From the NCBI GenBank assembly GCA_959022875.1, contig CAUFAM010000107.1:1-5341 (forward strand): a DNA stretch of 5,341 bases, written 5' to 3'. Of the stretch, positions 1-4,489 are shown in pieces (positions within the stretch are counted from its first letter, which is position 1; every line of letters starts with the position of its first letter). The position numbers and the translations under genes are program-made. The notes below the pieces were generated by a model that made no database searches, was not told where the DNA came from, and saw nothing but the letters and a program-made list of their open reading frames with translations. The stretch is from an uncultured Oscillospiraceae bacterium. Its GTDB lineage: Bacteria; Bacillota; Clostridia; Oscillospirales; Oscillospiraceae.

Positions 1-663
1 ATAGTCGTGAAATTGAATGTCAATCTGCCAGGAGCGGCTGTGGTCATCGGGATTTGGAAGCTCTTTGCTGCCCGCACCGCCCATGCCAACGGGTTTATCT
101 GAATCCTCTTCGTTATAATAATCCAGAAAATTACAATGGAAAGTTTCCGGACCGGTGGAGCCGCTCTTCATTAGGCCATTTACCATGTCTTCGCCCCAGG
201 CTTCCCGGTGGGATTCGGCGATGACCTTGTTGCTCATGAGATCCTCAGCGGCCTGGTCGTTGAGGGCCTCCACAGTGACCACGGCGTAGACCATCTGTCC
301 GTCATAGAGGCAGCTGTCCACCCGCAGGCGGTAATCTTCATTTTCGGCGGTGTCCAGGACGGTCTGGACGTAGGGTTCCACCTGGCTGGTGTCTCCGTTG
401 GGGAAGAAAAGTTCCAGTACCCCGGAGCGGTAGGCCACCGCCAGCACCGAACCGGCCATGAGGGCCAGCACGGCGGCAAAGAGCACAATGGACTTTACAC
501 TGCGTTTCATAGGCGTTTTCCTTGGCTCGGCCGGGGCAGGGGGAAGCGCAAGGTCCTGGCCCAGGGTGGCGTTGACCCGGGCGGAGATGTCGTCTGGGTT
601 CAGCTCCGGGTACAGGGGCTGGAGTTCCAGGTCGTCCCACAGCTCATGAATGTGACTGGACAT
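1..663 (-). CDS. Probable membrane-bound anti-sigma factor (C-terminus outside window)
   Basis: This frame is open from the ATG at 663 to the window edge, giving the first 221 residues. Residues 1-52 form a hydrophilic, presumably cytoplasmic N-terminus (starting MSSHIHELWDDLE). Positively charged residues MKRSVK (about 52-57) precede one hydrophobic segment at about 58-77 (IVLFAAVLALMAGSVLAVAY). An acidic domain follows that should lie outside the membrane and contains the stretch YRSGVLELFFPNGDTS. The layout of short cytoplasmic part, one membrane span and exported sensor domain, in a gene directly downstream of an ECF sigma gene, is typical of anti-sigma factors and recalls DUF4179-type proteins; the DUF assignment is from memory of the family. 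AAAGGAGG lies 5 nt before the ATG. The start overlaps the last 20 bp of the sigma gene, which suggests translational coupling. No zinc-binding HxxxCxxC motif is seen in the N-terminus, so it is not a ZAS-type anti-sigma factor. Function is inferred from context and topology. Confidence 0.7.
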   Translation of the reverse strand, partial: MSSHIHELWDDLELQPLYPELNPDDISARVNATLGQDLALPPAPAEPRKTPMKRSVKSIVLFAAVLALMAGSVLAVAYRSGVLELFFPNGDTSQVEPYVQTVLDTAENEDYRLRVDSCLYDGQMVYAVVTVEALNDQAAEDLMSNKVIAESHREAWGEDMVNGLMKSGSTGPETFHCNFLDYYNEEDSDKPVGMGGAGSKELPNPDDHSRSWQIDIQFHDY

Positions 664-1201
664 AGCTTCCTCCTTTCCCGCCCAGGGCAATTTTCAGCCG
701 CTGCCGTCCCCGGGAAAGCCGGGTTTTGGCAGTGGACTCTTTAAGCCCCAGGGCGTCGGCCACCTGATGAAGCGGCTGCTCCTGAAAGTAATAGCGCAAA
801 AACAGTGTGCGGTCGGGCTCCTCCATCTCCTCCACCAGCTGCCGCAGGCGGCGGTGGAGGGCCTGCTGCTCACACAGCTCCTCGGGGCCCGGGCGGCTGT
901 CGGGGAGGTGGCTTGGGATCTCCTCTGTCTCCCGGCGGCTTCGCAGCTTGCTGTAGGCCAGGTTCCGGACAATTACCGCCAGAAAGGGCCGCAGGGAGCG
1001 GCCGGGCTCTACCTGGTCCCGGCTGCGCCACAGGGCTAAAAAGGCGTCGGAGACCACCTCTTCCAGATCCTCCCGGCTGGGGGAGGGACCCAGGGCCCGG
1101 GCGGCCACCGCGGTGAGGTAGTGGGTGTAGCCCTGGATGATCTCCTCCAGGGCCTGGCGCTCTCCGGTCTGGAGCCGCAAAATCAGGGCTTGCTCGTCCA
1201 A
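644..1201 (-). CDS. ECF-type RNA polymerase sigma factor
   Basis: The 185-residue product has the two-domain layout and size of extracytoplasmic-function sigma factors. Region 2 covers about residues 10-90: DLEEVVSDAFLALWRS (about 45-60) is the core-binding part, and the FLAVIVRNLAYSKLRSRR stretch (about 73-90) matches the -10 recognition helix area. A Pro/Glu-rich linker (about 91-115) leads to region 4 at about 120-172, whose helix-turn-helix HQVADALGLKESTAKTRLSR (about 145-164) should read the -35 element. I chose the TTG at 1201 as start, because AAAGGAGG lies 7 nt upstream of it. The in-frame ATG at 1225 has no ribosome site and would place this Shine-Dalgarno sequence inside the gene. 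The stop overlaps the start of the putative anti-sigma gene by 20 bp. The two probably form one operon under the candidate ECF promoter at 1265-1291. The stimulus and regulon cannot be read from the sequence. Confidence 0.9.
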   Translation of the reverse strand: MDEQALILRLQTGERQALEEIIQGYTHYLTAVAARALGPSPSREDLEEVVSDAFLALWRSRDQVEPGRSLRPFLAVIVRNLAYSKLRSRRETEEIPSHLPDSRPGPEELCEQQALHRRLRQLVEEMEEPDRTLFLRYYFQEQPLHQVADALGLKESTAKTRLSRGRQRLKIALGGKGGSYVQSHS

Positions 1202-1208
1202 GGAGTTT

Positions 1209-1216
1209 CCTCCTTT
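1209..1216 (-). promoter_or_regulatory. Ribosome binding site that fixes the sigma factor start at TTG
   Basis: AAAGGAGG on the minus strand is followed by a 7-nt spacer and a TTG codon at 1201-1199. This supports TTG as the true start rather than the in-frame ATG at 1225-1223, which has no purine-rich element before it. Confidence 0.75.
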
Positions 1217-1264
1217 CCATTTCATTTTTGGGAACCCCTGCGCAGGTTTGGTTCTGCTTTTAGG

Positions 1265-1291
1265 TACGAGAGAACACGGTTCCAGGTTTCA
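1265..1291 (-). promoter_or_regulatory. Candidate ECF-sigma promoter for the sigma/anti-sigma operon
   Basis: On the minus strand TGAAAC (1291-1286) is followed by a 17-nt spacer and CGTA (1268-1265). Known Bacillus ECF promoters (SigW, SigM, SigX) have a -35 close to TGAAAC or TGTAAC and a -10 close to CGTA or CGTC with a spacer of about 16-17 nt, and ECF genes often activate their own promoter. The predicted transcript would start near 1257, about 55 nt before the TTG start. The match is by eye only. Autoregulation is inferred. Confidence 0.5.
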
Positions 1292-1299
1292 AAAATTTG

Positions 1300-1327
1300 A
1301 AAAACCCGCACCGTTTTTCGGCGCGGG
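1300..1327 (-). terminator. Intrinsic terminator of the uracil-DNA glycosylase gene
   Basis: On the minus strand CCCGCGCCG, an AAAAA loop and CGGTGCGGG form a 9-bp stem (one G-U pair), followed by TTTTT at 1304-1300. The stem begins 6 nt after the TAA stop of the glycosylase gene. On the plus strand the same arms have one A/C mismatch and are followed by TTTTTT at 1329-1334, so the element could also stop opposing transcription. Confidence 0.85.
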
Positions 1328-1332
1328 CTTTT

Positions 1333-1905
1333 TTAATAGGTGTGAGTGCAGACATCCTGGATTTTCTTCTGAATGGCTTTTAAATCCAAAAAGGTGTCCG
1401 GCCGCTTGGAGGGGTCCCGGAGAATGGCGGCGGGGTGATACACGGCGGTCATCCATACGCCGGATTTTTCCGTCCACTGTCCGTGTTCCCGGGTGATTTT
1501 GAAGTCCTCACGGATGAGCCGGCAGGCGGCAATGCGTCCCAGGCACACGATGATTTTGGGCCGGATCAGGGCCACCTGGGCGCGGAGGTAATCGATGCAG
1601 GCGTCCTGCTCGGTGTTCAGCGGGTCCCGGTTCTGAGGCGGGCGGCACTTGACGATGTTGGCGATGTAGACGTTCTTCTTCCGGTCCAGATCGATAAGCT
1701 CCAGCATGTCATCCAGCAGCTTGCCGCCCCGGCCCACAAAGGGCTCCCCCTGCAGGTCCTCGTTTTCGCCCGGCCCCTCGCCGATCATCATGACCTCGGC
1801 ATTCCGGGGACCCACCCCGAACACCACATGGGTCCGGGTGTCCGCCAGCGCGCACTTCTGGCAGCTCATACAGGCCTGCTCCAGGGCCTCCCAGGTCTTG
1901 CCCAT
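1333..1905 (-). CDS. Family 4 (type 4, 4Fe-4S) uracil-DNA glycosylase
   Basis: This enzyme removes uracil from DNA as the first step of base excision repair in the cytoplasm. The 190-residue product is the usual family length. The family 4 signature is clear: iron-sulfur ligands Cys15, Cys18, Cys87 and Cys103, with the CxxC then KC then C spacing of the thermophilic family 4 enzymes. Motif 1 is GEGPGENEDLQGEPFVGRGG (42-61), with Glu43 and the uracil-stacking Phe56. The central stretch is YIANIVKCRPPQNRDP (80-95). The C-terminal motif is YHPAAIL (156-162), with His157 in the position of the conserved motif 3 histidine. The ATG at 1905 has GAGGAGG 8 nt upstream. The gene is divergent from mraZ, has its own promoter and terminator, and so appears to be monocistronic. 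Its closeness to the dcw cluster probably says nothing about its role. A broader role in removing other deaminated bases cannot be excluded. Confidence 0.95.
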   Translation of the reverse strand: MGKTWEALEQACMSCQKCALADTRTHVVFGVGPRNAEVMMIGEGPGENEDLQGEPFVGRGGKLLDDMLELIDLDRKKNVYIANIVKCRPPQNRDPLNTEQDACIDYLRAQVALIRPKIIVCLGRIAACRLIREDFKITREHGQWTEKSGVWMTAVYHPAAILRDPSKRPDTFLDLKAIQKKIQDVCTHTY

Positions 1906-1937
1906 TGCGTCCGCCTCCTCTTTCTTTTAGTAGAGCC

Positions 1938-1966
1938 AGTATAGCACGGCGAGGGATATGTGGAAA
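1938..1966 (-). promoter_or_regulatory. Probable vegetative promoter of the glycosylase gene (extended -10)
   Basis: The minus strand carries TATACT (1943-1938), preceded by TGC (1946-1944), which makes an extended -10 element. A weak -35, TTTCCA (1966-1961), stands 17 nt upstream. Transcription would start near 1931, leaving a short leader that contains GAGGAGG before the ATG at 1905. The -35 lies inside one arm of the palindrome at 1957-1997. Confidence 0.6.
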
Positions 1967-1997
1967 GTTTTTTTCGCCGGAAAAATTTTTCCACATA
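1957..1997. repeat. 41-nt imperfect palindrome overlapping the glycosylase promoter
   Basis: TATGTGGAAA (1957-1966) and TTTCCACATA (1988-1997) are perfect 10-bp inverted arms. Inside them, pairing continues after a G-T wobble and one T-T mismatch (1969-1975 with 1979-1985) to a 3-nt loop at 1976-1978. One arm covers the -35 of the glycosylase promoter, so it could be an operator. It could also fold as RNA, but no T-run follows on either strand, so I do not call it a terminator. Confidence 0.6.
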
Positions 1998-2022
1998 ATT
2001 GTGCTAAATTTTTCTAAGTGGT

Positions 2023-2040
2023 TTGTGCCTTGAGGCACAA
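2023..2040. repeat. Perfect 8-2-8 inverted repeat, possible operator
   Basis: TTGTGCCTTGAGGCACAA consists of two perfect 8-bp arms around a TG spacer. It sits in the AT-rich divergent region, where GC-containing symmetric sequence stands out, about 57 bp upstream of the glycosylase -35 and 158 bp upstream of the mraZ -35. The size suits a dimeric repressor or activator site. No T-run follows, so a terminator is unlikely. The binding protein is unknown. Confidence 0.5.
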
Positions 2041-2133
2041 TATATAGTGCGATGTGGAAAAATAAAATGGCATATATGGGGAAAATAATCCTCGGAAAAG
2101 ATGGAAAAAACAAAATAGAACGTATGTTTTACA

Positions 2134-2153
2134 CAAAAAAAGACGTTTTTTTG
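2134..2153. repeat. A7/T7 inverted repeat
   Basis: CAAAAAAA and TTTTTTTG form 8-bp arms around GACG. A second possible pairing uses AAAAAGAC (2137-2144) with GTCTTTTT (2165-2172). Such sequence is stiff or intrinsically bent DNA and lies 45-65 bp upstream of the mraZ -35, where it could act like an UP element. It may also be a chance product of the base composition. Confidence 0.35.
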
Positions 2154-2197
2154 CATGAAAACAGGTCTTTTTCTACAAAATTATCATAAAAAAACTC

Positions 2198-2226
2198 TTG
2201 CATTTTATGTCAACAGCCTTTATACT
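2198..2226 (+). promoter_or_regulatory. Vegetative (SigA-type) promoter of the mraZ/dcw cluster
   Basis: TTGCAT (2198-2203) and TATACT (2221-2226) are separated by exactly 17 nt, each matching the TTGACA/TATAAT consensus at four or five of six positions. Transcription would start near 2233, just before the first AGTGGAG repeat, giving a leader of about 64 nt ahead of mraZ. Confidence 0.8.
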
Positions 2227-2235
2227 AAAATCCAT

Positions 2236-2283
2236 AGTGGAGCAAAGTGGAGTAAAATCCCTTGTTTGACCATTCAAGTGGAG
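2236..2283 (+). promoter_or_regulatory. Candidate MraZ operator: three AGTGGAG direct repeats
   Basis: AGTGGAG occurs at 2236-2242, 2246-2252 and 2277-2283. The first two are exactly 10 bp apart, one helical turn; the third is 31 bp further, close to three turns. MraZ proteins are known to bind short GTGG- or TGGG-type direct repeats with about 10-bp spacing upstream of their own gene (AAAGTGG-type in Gram-positives and mollicutes). Here the repeats lie just downstream of the predicted start of transcription, which fits autoregulation by a roadblock or promoter block. The third copy comes directly before the mraZ ribosome site. Confidence 0.7.
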
Positions 2284-2296
2284 GGAAGGTGAGGAG

Positions 2297-2713
2297 ATGA
2301 CCGGTACATACGAGCACAGCATCGACACCAAAGGCCGGCTCTTCATCCCTGCCAAGCTCCGGGAGGAGCTGGGTGTCACCTTCTATCTGGCCATGGGCGT
2401 GGATGCCTGCCTTGCCATCTACCCTCAGGCCACCTGGGACCGCTTTACGGAAAAATTTGCTTCCTTGCCCATGAGCCAGTCCAAGGCCATGCGCCCCCTG
2501 TTTGCCAATGCTGCCAAGTGCGAGCTGGACAGCCAGGGGCGTATCGTCATCCCCCAGAAGCTGCGCAAGTATGCGGGGCTGGAGAAGGACGTGGTCATCA
2601 TCGGGGTCAACGACCGGGCAGAGATCTGGTCGGCCGATGCCTGGAATGCCCAGGAAGAGGAGGAGATGACCCCGGAGAAGATGGCCGCCTGTATGGCAGA
2701 GCTGGGATTCTAA
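2297..2713 (+). CDS. mraZ: Transcriptional regulator MraZ
   Basis: MraZ is a DNA-binding, ring-forming regulator of the dcw cluster that acts on repeats in its own promoter. The 138-residue product has two SpoVT/AbrB-like domains, at about residues 5-47 and 76-119. Each carries the family DxxGR signature: DTKGR at 10-14, followed by LFIPAKLR, and DSQGR at 78-82, followed by IVIPQKLR. The connecting stretch SKAMRPLFANAAKCELD is also typical. Length is close to that of the E. coli and Bacillus proteins. The ATG at 2297 is preceded by the purine-rich GGGAAGGTGAGGAG. It is the first gene of the cluster, behind a strong promoter and the AGTGGAG repeats. rsmH follows after 77 bp. The C-terminus is acidic (EEEEM) before a short hydrophobic end. 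Confidence 0.97.
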   Translation: MTGTYEHSIDTKGRLFIPAKLREELGVTFYLAMGVDACLAIYPQATWDRFTEKFASLPMSQSKAMRPLFANAAKCELDSQGRIVIPQKLRKYAGLEKDVVIIGVNDRAEIWSADAWNAQEEEEMTPEKMAACMAELGF

Positions 2714-2775
2714 AGCATTGACCAAAAGACTTGCATTACATTACGCCTGAGGTGAAGACTCTGCGGGAGTTCGGG

Positions 2776-2782
2776 AAGGAGG
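2776..2782 (+). promoter_or_regulatory. Ribosome binding site that fixes the rsmH start
   Basis: AAGGAGG is followed by an 8-nt spacer and the ATG at 2791. The reading frame is open further upstream to a TTG at 2731, but that codon has no ribosome site and the residues it would add are not family-like. Confidence 0.85.
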
Positions 2783-2790
2783 GGCGACGT

Positions 2791-3753
2791 ATGAGTGAAT
2801 TTACCCACCGCCCCGTCCTGCTGGACGAGTGCATAGAGGGGCTGAATATCCGTCCGGATGGGATTTATCTGGACGGCACGCTGGGCCGGGCGGGCCACAG
2901 CCGGGAGATTGCAAAGCGGCTGACCGCCGGGCGGCTCATCTGCGTGGACCGGGACGATGCGGCCCTGGAGGCTGCCCGGGAGCGCTTGGCCCCCTGGATG
3001 GACAAGGTCACCCTGGTTCACAGCAACTTCGACCGGGTGGACGAGATATTGGACGAGCTGGGAATCCCCGGCGCGGATGGCATGCTCTTTGACCTGGGGG
3101 TGTCTTCTCCCCAGTTGGACGATGGAGCCCGGGGCTTTTCCTACATGGCGGACGCTCCCCTGGACATGCGTATGGATCGGGAGGAGGGGCTCACCGCCGC
3201 GGATGTGGTGAACACCTGGAGCCAGGAGGAGCTGCGGCGCATTCTCTTTCAGTACGGCGAGGAGCGCTACGCGCCCCAGATTGCCGCTGCCATTGTCCGG
3301 CGCAGGGAGGACAAGCCCATTGAGACCACCCTGGAGCTGGTGGACGTGATCAAAAGCGCCATGCCCGCCCGTGCGCTGAAGGAAAAACAGCACCCGGCCA
3401 AGCGCAGCTTCCAGGCCATCCGCATTGCCGTCAACGACGAGCTGGGGTCGGTGGAGCGGATGATGGAACGGGCGGTGCCCCGGCTCAACAAGGGTGGGCG
3501 GCTGGCCGTCATCACCTTCCACTCCCTGGAGGACCGGATTGTGAAGACGGGGCTTGCGGGTTTTGCCAAGGGCTGTACCTGCCCGCCGGATTTCCCCGTC
3601 TGTGTGTGCGGGAAGACCCCGGACGTGAAGCTGGTGAACAAAAAGCCCATTCTTCCCTCTCAGCAGGAACTGGAGGAGAATCCGCGCTCCCGCAGCGCCA
3701 AGCTCCGGGTGGCGGAGAAATTAAAGGAAATTGGATTTGGAATAAACGGATGA
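2791..3753 (+). CDS. rsmH: 16S rRNA (cytosine(1402)-N(4))-methyltransferase RsmH
   Basis: RsmH (MraW) uses S-adenosylmethionine to methylate N4 of C1402 in the decoding centre of 16S rRNA. The 320-residue product has the usual length. The N-terminus THRPVLLDECIEGL and the SAM-binding motif LDGTLGRAGHS (27-37) are canonical. They are followed by CVDRDDAAL (51-59), the catalytic-domain motif FDLGVSSPQLD (100-110), GFSY and LDMRMD (115-129), HPAKRSFQAIRIAVNDEL (201-218), and the late motif GGRLAVITFHSLEDRIVK (235-252). Four cysteines in CTCPPDFPVCVC (262-273) are typical of Firmicute RsmH. The C-terminal NPRSRSAKLRVAEK is also conserved. The gene sits in the standard position between mraZ and ftsL and ends 16 bp before the ftsL start, so it is in the same operon. 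Confidence 0.98.
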   Translation: MSEFTHRPVLLDECIEGLNIRPDGIYLDGTLGRAGHSREIAKRLTAGRLICVDRDDAALEAARERLAPWMDKVTLVHSNFDRVDEILDELGIPGADGMLFDLGVSSPQLDDGARGFSYMADAPLDMRMDREEGLTAADVVNTWSQEELRRILFQYGEERYAPQIAAAIVRRREDKPIETTLELVDVIKSAMPARALKEKQHPAKRSFQAIRIAVNDELGSVERMMERAVPRLNKGGRLAVITFHSLEDRIVKTGLAGFAKGCTCPPDFPVCVCGKTPDVKLVNKKPILPSQQELEENPRSRSAKLRVAEKLKEIGFGING

Positions 3754-3754
3754 A

Positions 3755-3760
3755 AAGGAG
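3755..3760 (+). promoter_or_regulatory. Ribosome binding site that decides the ftsL start
   Basis: AAGGAG ends directly against the ATG at 3761, which leaves no spacer. The in-frame ATG at 3770 has a 9-nt spacer and is therefore the more likely start. The site begins 2 nt after the rsmH stop codon. Confidence 0.7.
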
Positions 3761-3769
3761 ATGAGTGCC

Positions 3770-4336
3770 ATGGCTGCCTATCGCCGCCGAAGCACAACCA
3801 CGTATAACACCTACGGCAGCGTGGCCTACGCCCCCGCCTATGACGGTTCTGCCGTACGGGTACCCCGGCGGCAGGAGGAAGTTTACCAGCCTGCCCCCCG
3901 GCCCCGGCAGCGCCCTCTGGTGCGCAAACGCGCCCTGGTTCGGGCTCAGGCTGAGGTACGCCAGGCCGGCCAGGTTGCCCCCTTTGCGGTGGTGGGCTTT
4001 TTGGCGGTGGCGGTATTTGCCGTCATGCTCATTATGAGCTATGCCCAGCTGGCGGTGGCCAACGACCAGATGGTCTCCCTGCGCAGCCAGCTCAGCGACC
4101 TGCAAACTGAAAATGCTACCCTCACCGCCCAGTATGAGAAGGTTTTTGACATGGACAAGCTCCAGGCCGCCGTGGGCAGCGAGATGGTTCGTCCCAGCAG
4201 CGACCAGGTGGTGTACATCGACCTGTCCGAGCCCGACTCCGTCACCGTGTATGGAGAGGAGCGTTCCGACGGGATCCTGGGGGCCCTGAAGGGGGTCGGC
4301 CAGGTGCTGGGCAGTATTGTGGAATATTTCCGCTGA
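3770..4336 (+). CDS. ftsL: FtsL-like cell division protein
   Basis: FtsL is a small bitopic divisome protein that works with DivIC/FtsB to activate septal peptidoglycan synthesis by FtsW and FtsI. The 188-residue product is recognised mainly by layout and position. A long basic cytoplasmic tail (1-68, rich in Arg, Pro and Tyr) is followed by one membrane span at about 69-91 (VAPFAVVGFLAVAVFAVMLI). A heptad-like extracytoplasmic coiled coil comes next at about 92-127 (NDQMVSLRSQLSDLQTEN). It ends in VGSEMVRPSSDQVVYIDL (135-152), which resembles the A-x-x-x-GM-x-x-P-x-x-x-Q-x-x-YI end of FtsL proteins. The C-terminal 35 residues are an additional tail. FtsL is poorly conserved in sequence, so the symbol rests on synteny between rsmH and a class B PBP gene. 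At 188 residues it is longer than typical FtsL (about 100-120), mostly because of the N-terminal tail. Confidence 0.8.
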   Translation: MAAYRRRSTTTYNTYGSVAYAPAYDGSAVRVPRRQEEVYQPAPRPRQRPLVRKRALVRAQAEVRQAGQVAPFAVVGFLAVAVFAVMLIMSYAQLAVANDQMVSLRSQLSDLQTENATLTAQYEKVFDMDKLQAAVGSEMVRPSSDQVVYIDLSEPDSVTVYGEERSDGILGALKGVGQVLGSIVEYFR

Positions 4337-4339
4337 GGC

Positions 4340-4365
4340 GACCGTATAGATAAGCAGAAACGGTC
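4340..4365 (+). repeat. Small inverted repeat after ftsL
   Basis: GACCGT (4340-4345) and ACGGTC (4360-4365) are perfect 6-bp arms around a 14-nt loop, starting 4 nt after the ftsL stop codon. No T-run follows. It may be a minor 3'-end structure or chance. Confidence 0.3.
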
Positions 4366-4399
4366 CCAGCGGCCAGACGAAAGAGAGAAACAAGGGGCG

Positions 4400-4460
4400 A
4401 AAAAGTTCCTCTCTTGCTCCTTTTCAATTGGAAGTCGGAGGAGCAAGAGAGGAGCTTTTT
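4400..4460 (+). terminator. Long hairpin with T-run between ftsL and the PBP gene (terminator or attenuator)
   Basis: Arms 4400-4420 and 4440-4460 pair over 21 bp with a single T-G wobble. The core is CCTCTCTTGCTCC with GGAGCAAGAGAGG, flanked by AAAAAG on the left and CTTTTT on the right, around a 19-nt loop. The right arm ends in TTTTT, as in an intrinsic terminator. It lies 12 nt before the ribosome site of the PBP gene (AAGGGGGG, 4472-4479), with no obvious promoter after it. PBP transcription must therefore pass through it or begin within it. Partial termination, regulated attenuation or RNA processing are all possible. The rest of the 153-bp gap holds only the small inverted repeat at 4340-4365. 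Confidence 0.65.
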
Positions 4461-4489
4461 GCCATGTTCCCAAGGGGGGAATCCGTGCT

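Larger units (their letters stand above)
1906..2296. other. AT-rich divergent intergenic region between the glycosylase gene and mraZ
   Basis: This 391-bp stretch has no convincing gene. It is markedly AT-rich with many A- and T-tracts, unlike the GC-rich genes on both sides. It contains, from left to right, the minus-strand glycosylase promoter, a 41-nt palindrome, an 8-2-8 palindrome, several TGTGGAAA/TTTTNCACA motifs, an A7/T7 inverted repeat, the plus-strand mraZ promoter and the AGTGGAG repeats. The part from about 2060 to 2190 is mostly A-rich sequence with repeated GGAAAA units and no clear signal of its own. Confidence 0.8.

Noticed and set aside
208..1944. Plus-strand open frames opposite the anti-sigma, sigma and glycosylase genes (for example 208-744 and 1435-1944)
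   Set aside because: The minus-strand genes have clear family motifs, start signals and promoters. The plus-strand frames have neither ribosome sites nor recognisable domains.
2151..2179. Second promoter for mraZ: TTGCAT-N17-TACAAA
   Set aside because: The -10 is weak, the sequence is A/T-tract DNA where such matches are frequent, and a better promoter lies at 2198-2226.
2052..2189. 45-codon plus-strand open frame in the divergent region (MWKNKMAYMGK...)
   Set aside because: It has no ribosome site before any of its ATG codons, and its Lys/Phe-rich content is what A/T-tract DNA gives by chance. It also overlaps the upstream promoter area of mraZ.
2718..2746. Possible internal promoter TTGACC with a downstream TTACGC in the mraZ-rsmH gap
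   Set aside because: The -35 is acceptable but no -10 close to TATAAT stands at 16-18 nt.
2731..2790. Upstream extension of rsmH to a TTG at 2731
   Set aside because: The ATG at 2791 has AAGGAGG at 8 nt and gives the canonical N-terminus. The extension has neither a ribosome site nor family-like residues.
2710..4393. Long minus-strand open frames opposite rsmH and ftsL (2710-3522 and 3512-4393)
   Set aside because: They are antisense shadows of GC-rich genes with firm family identity. Their products are low-complexity and have no recognisable motifs.
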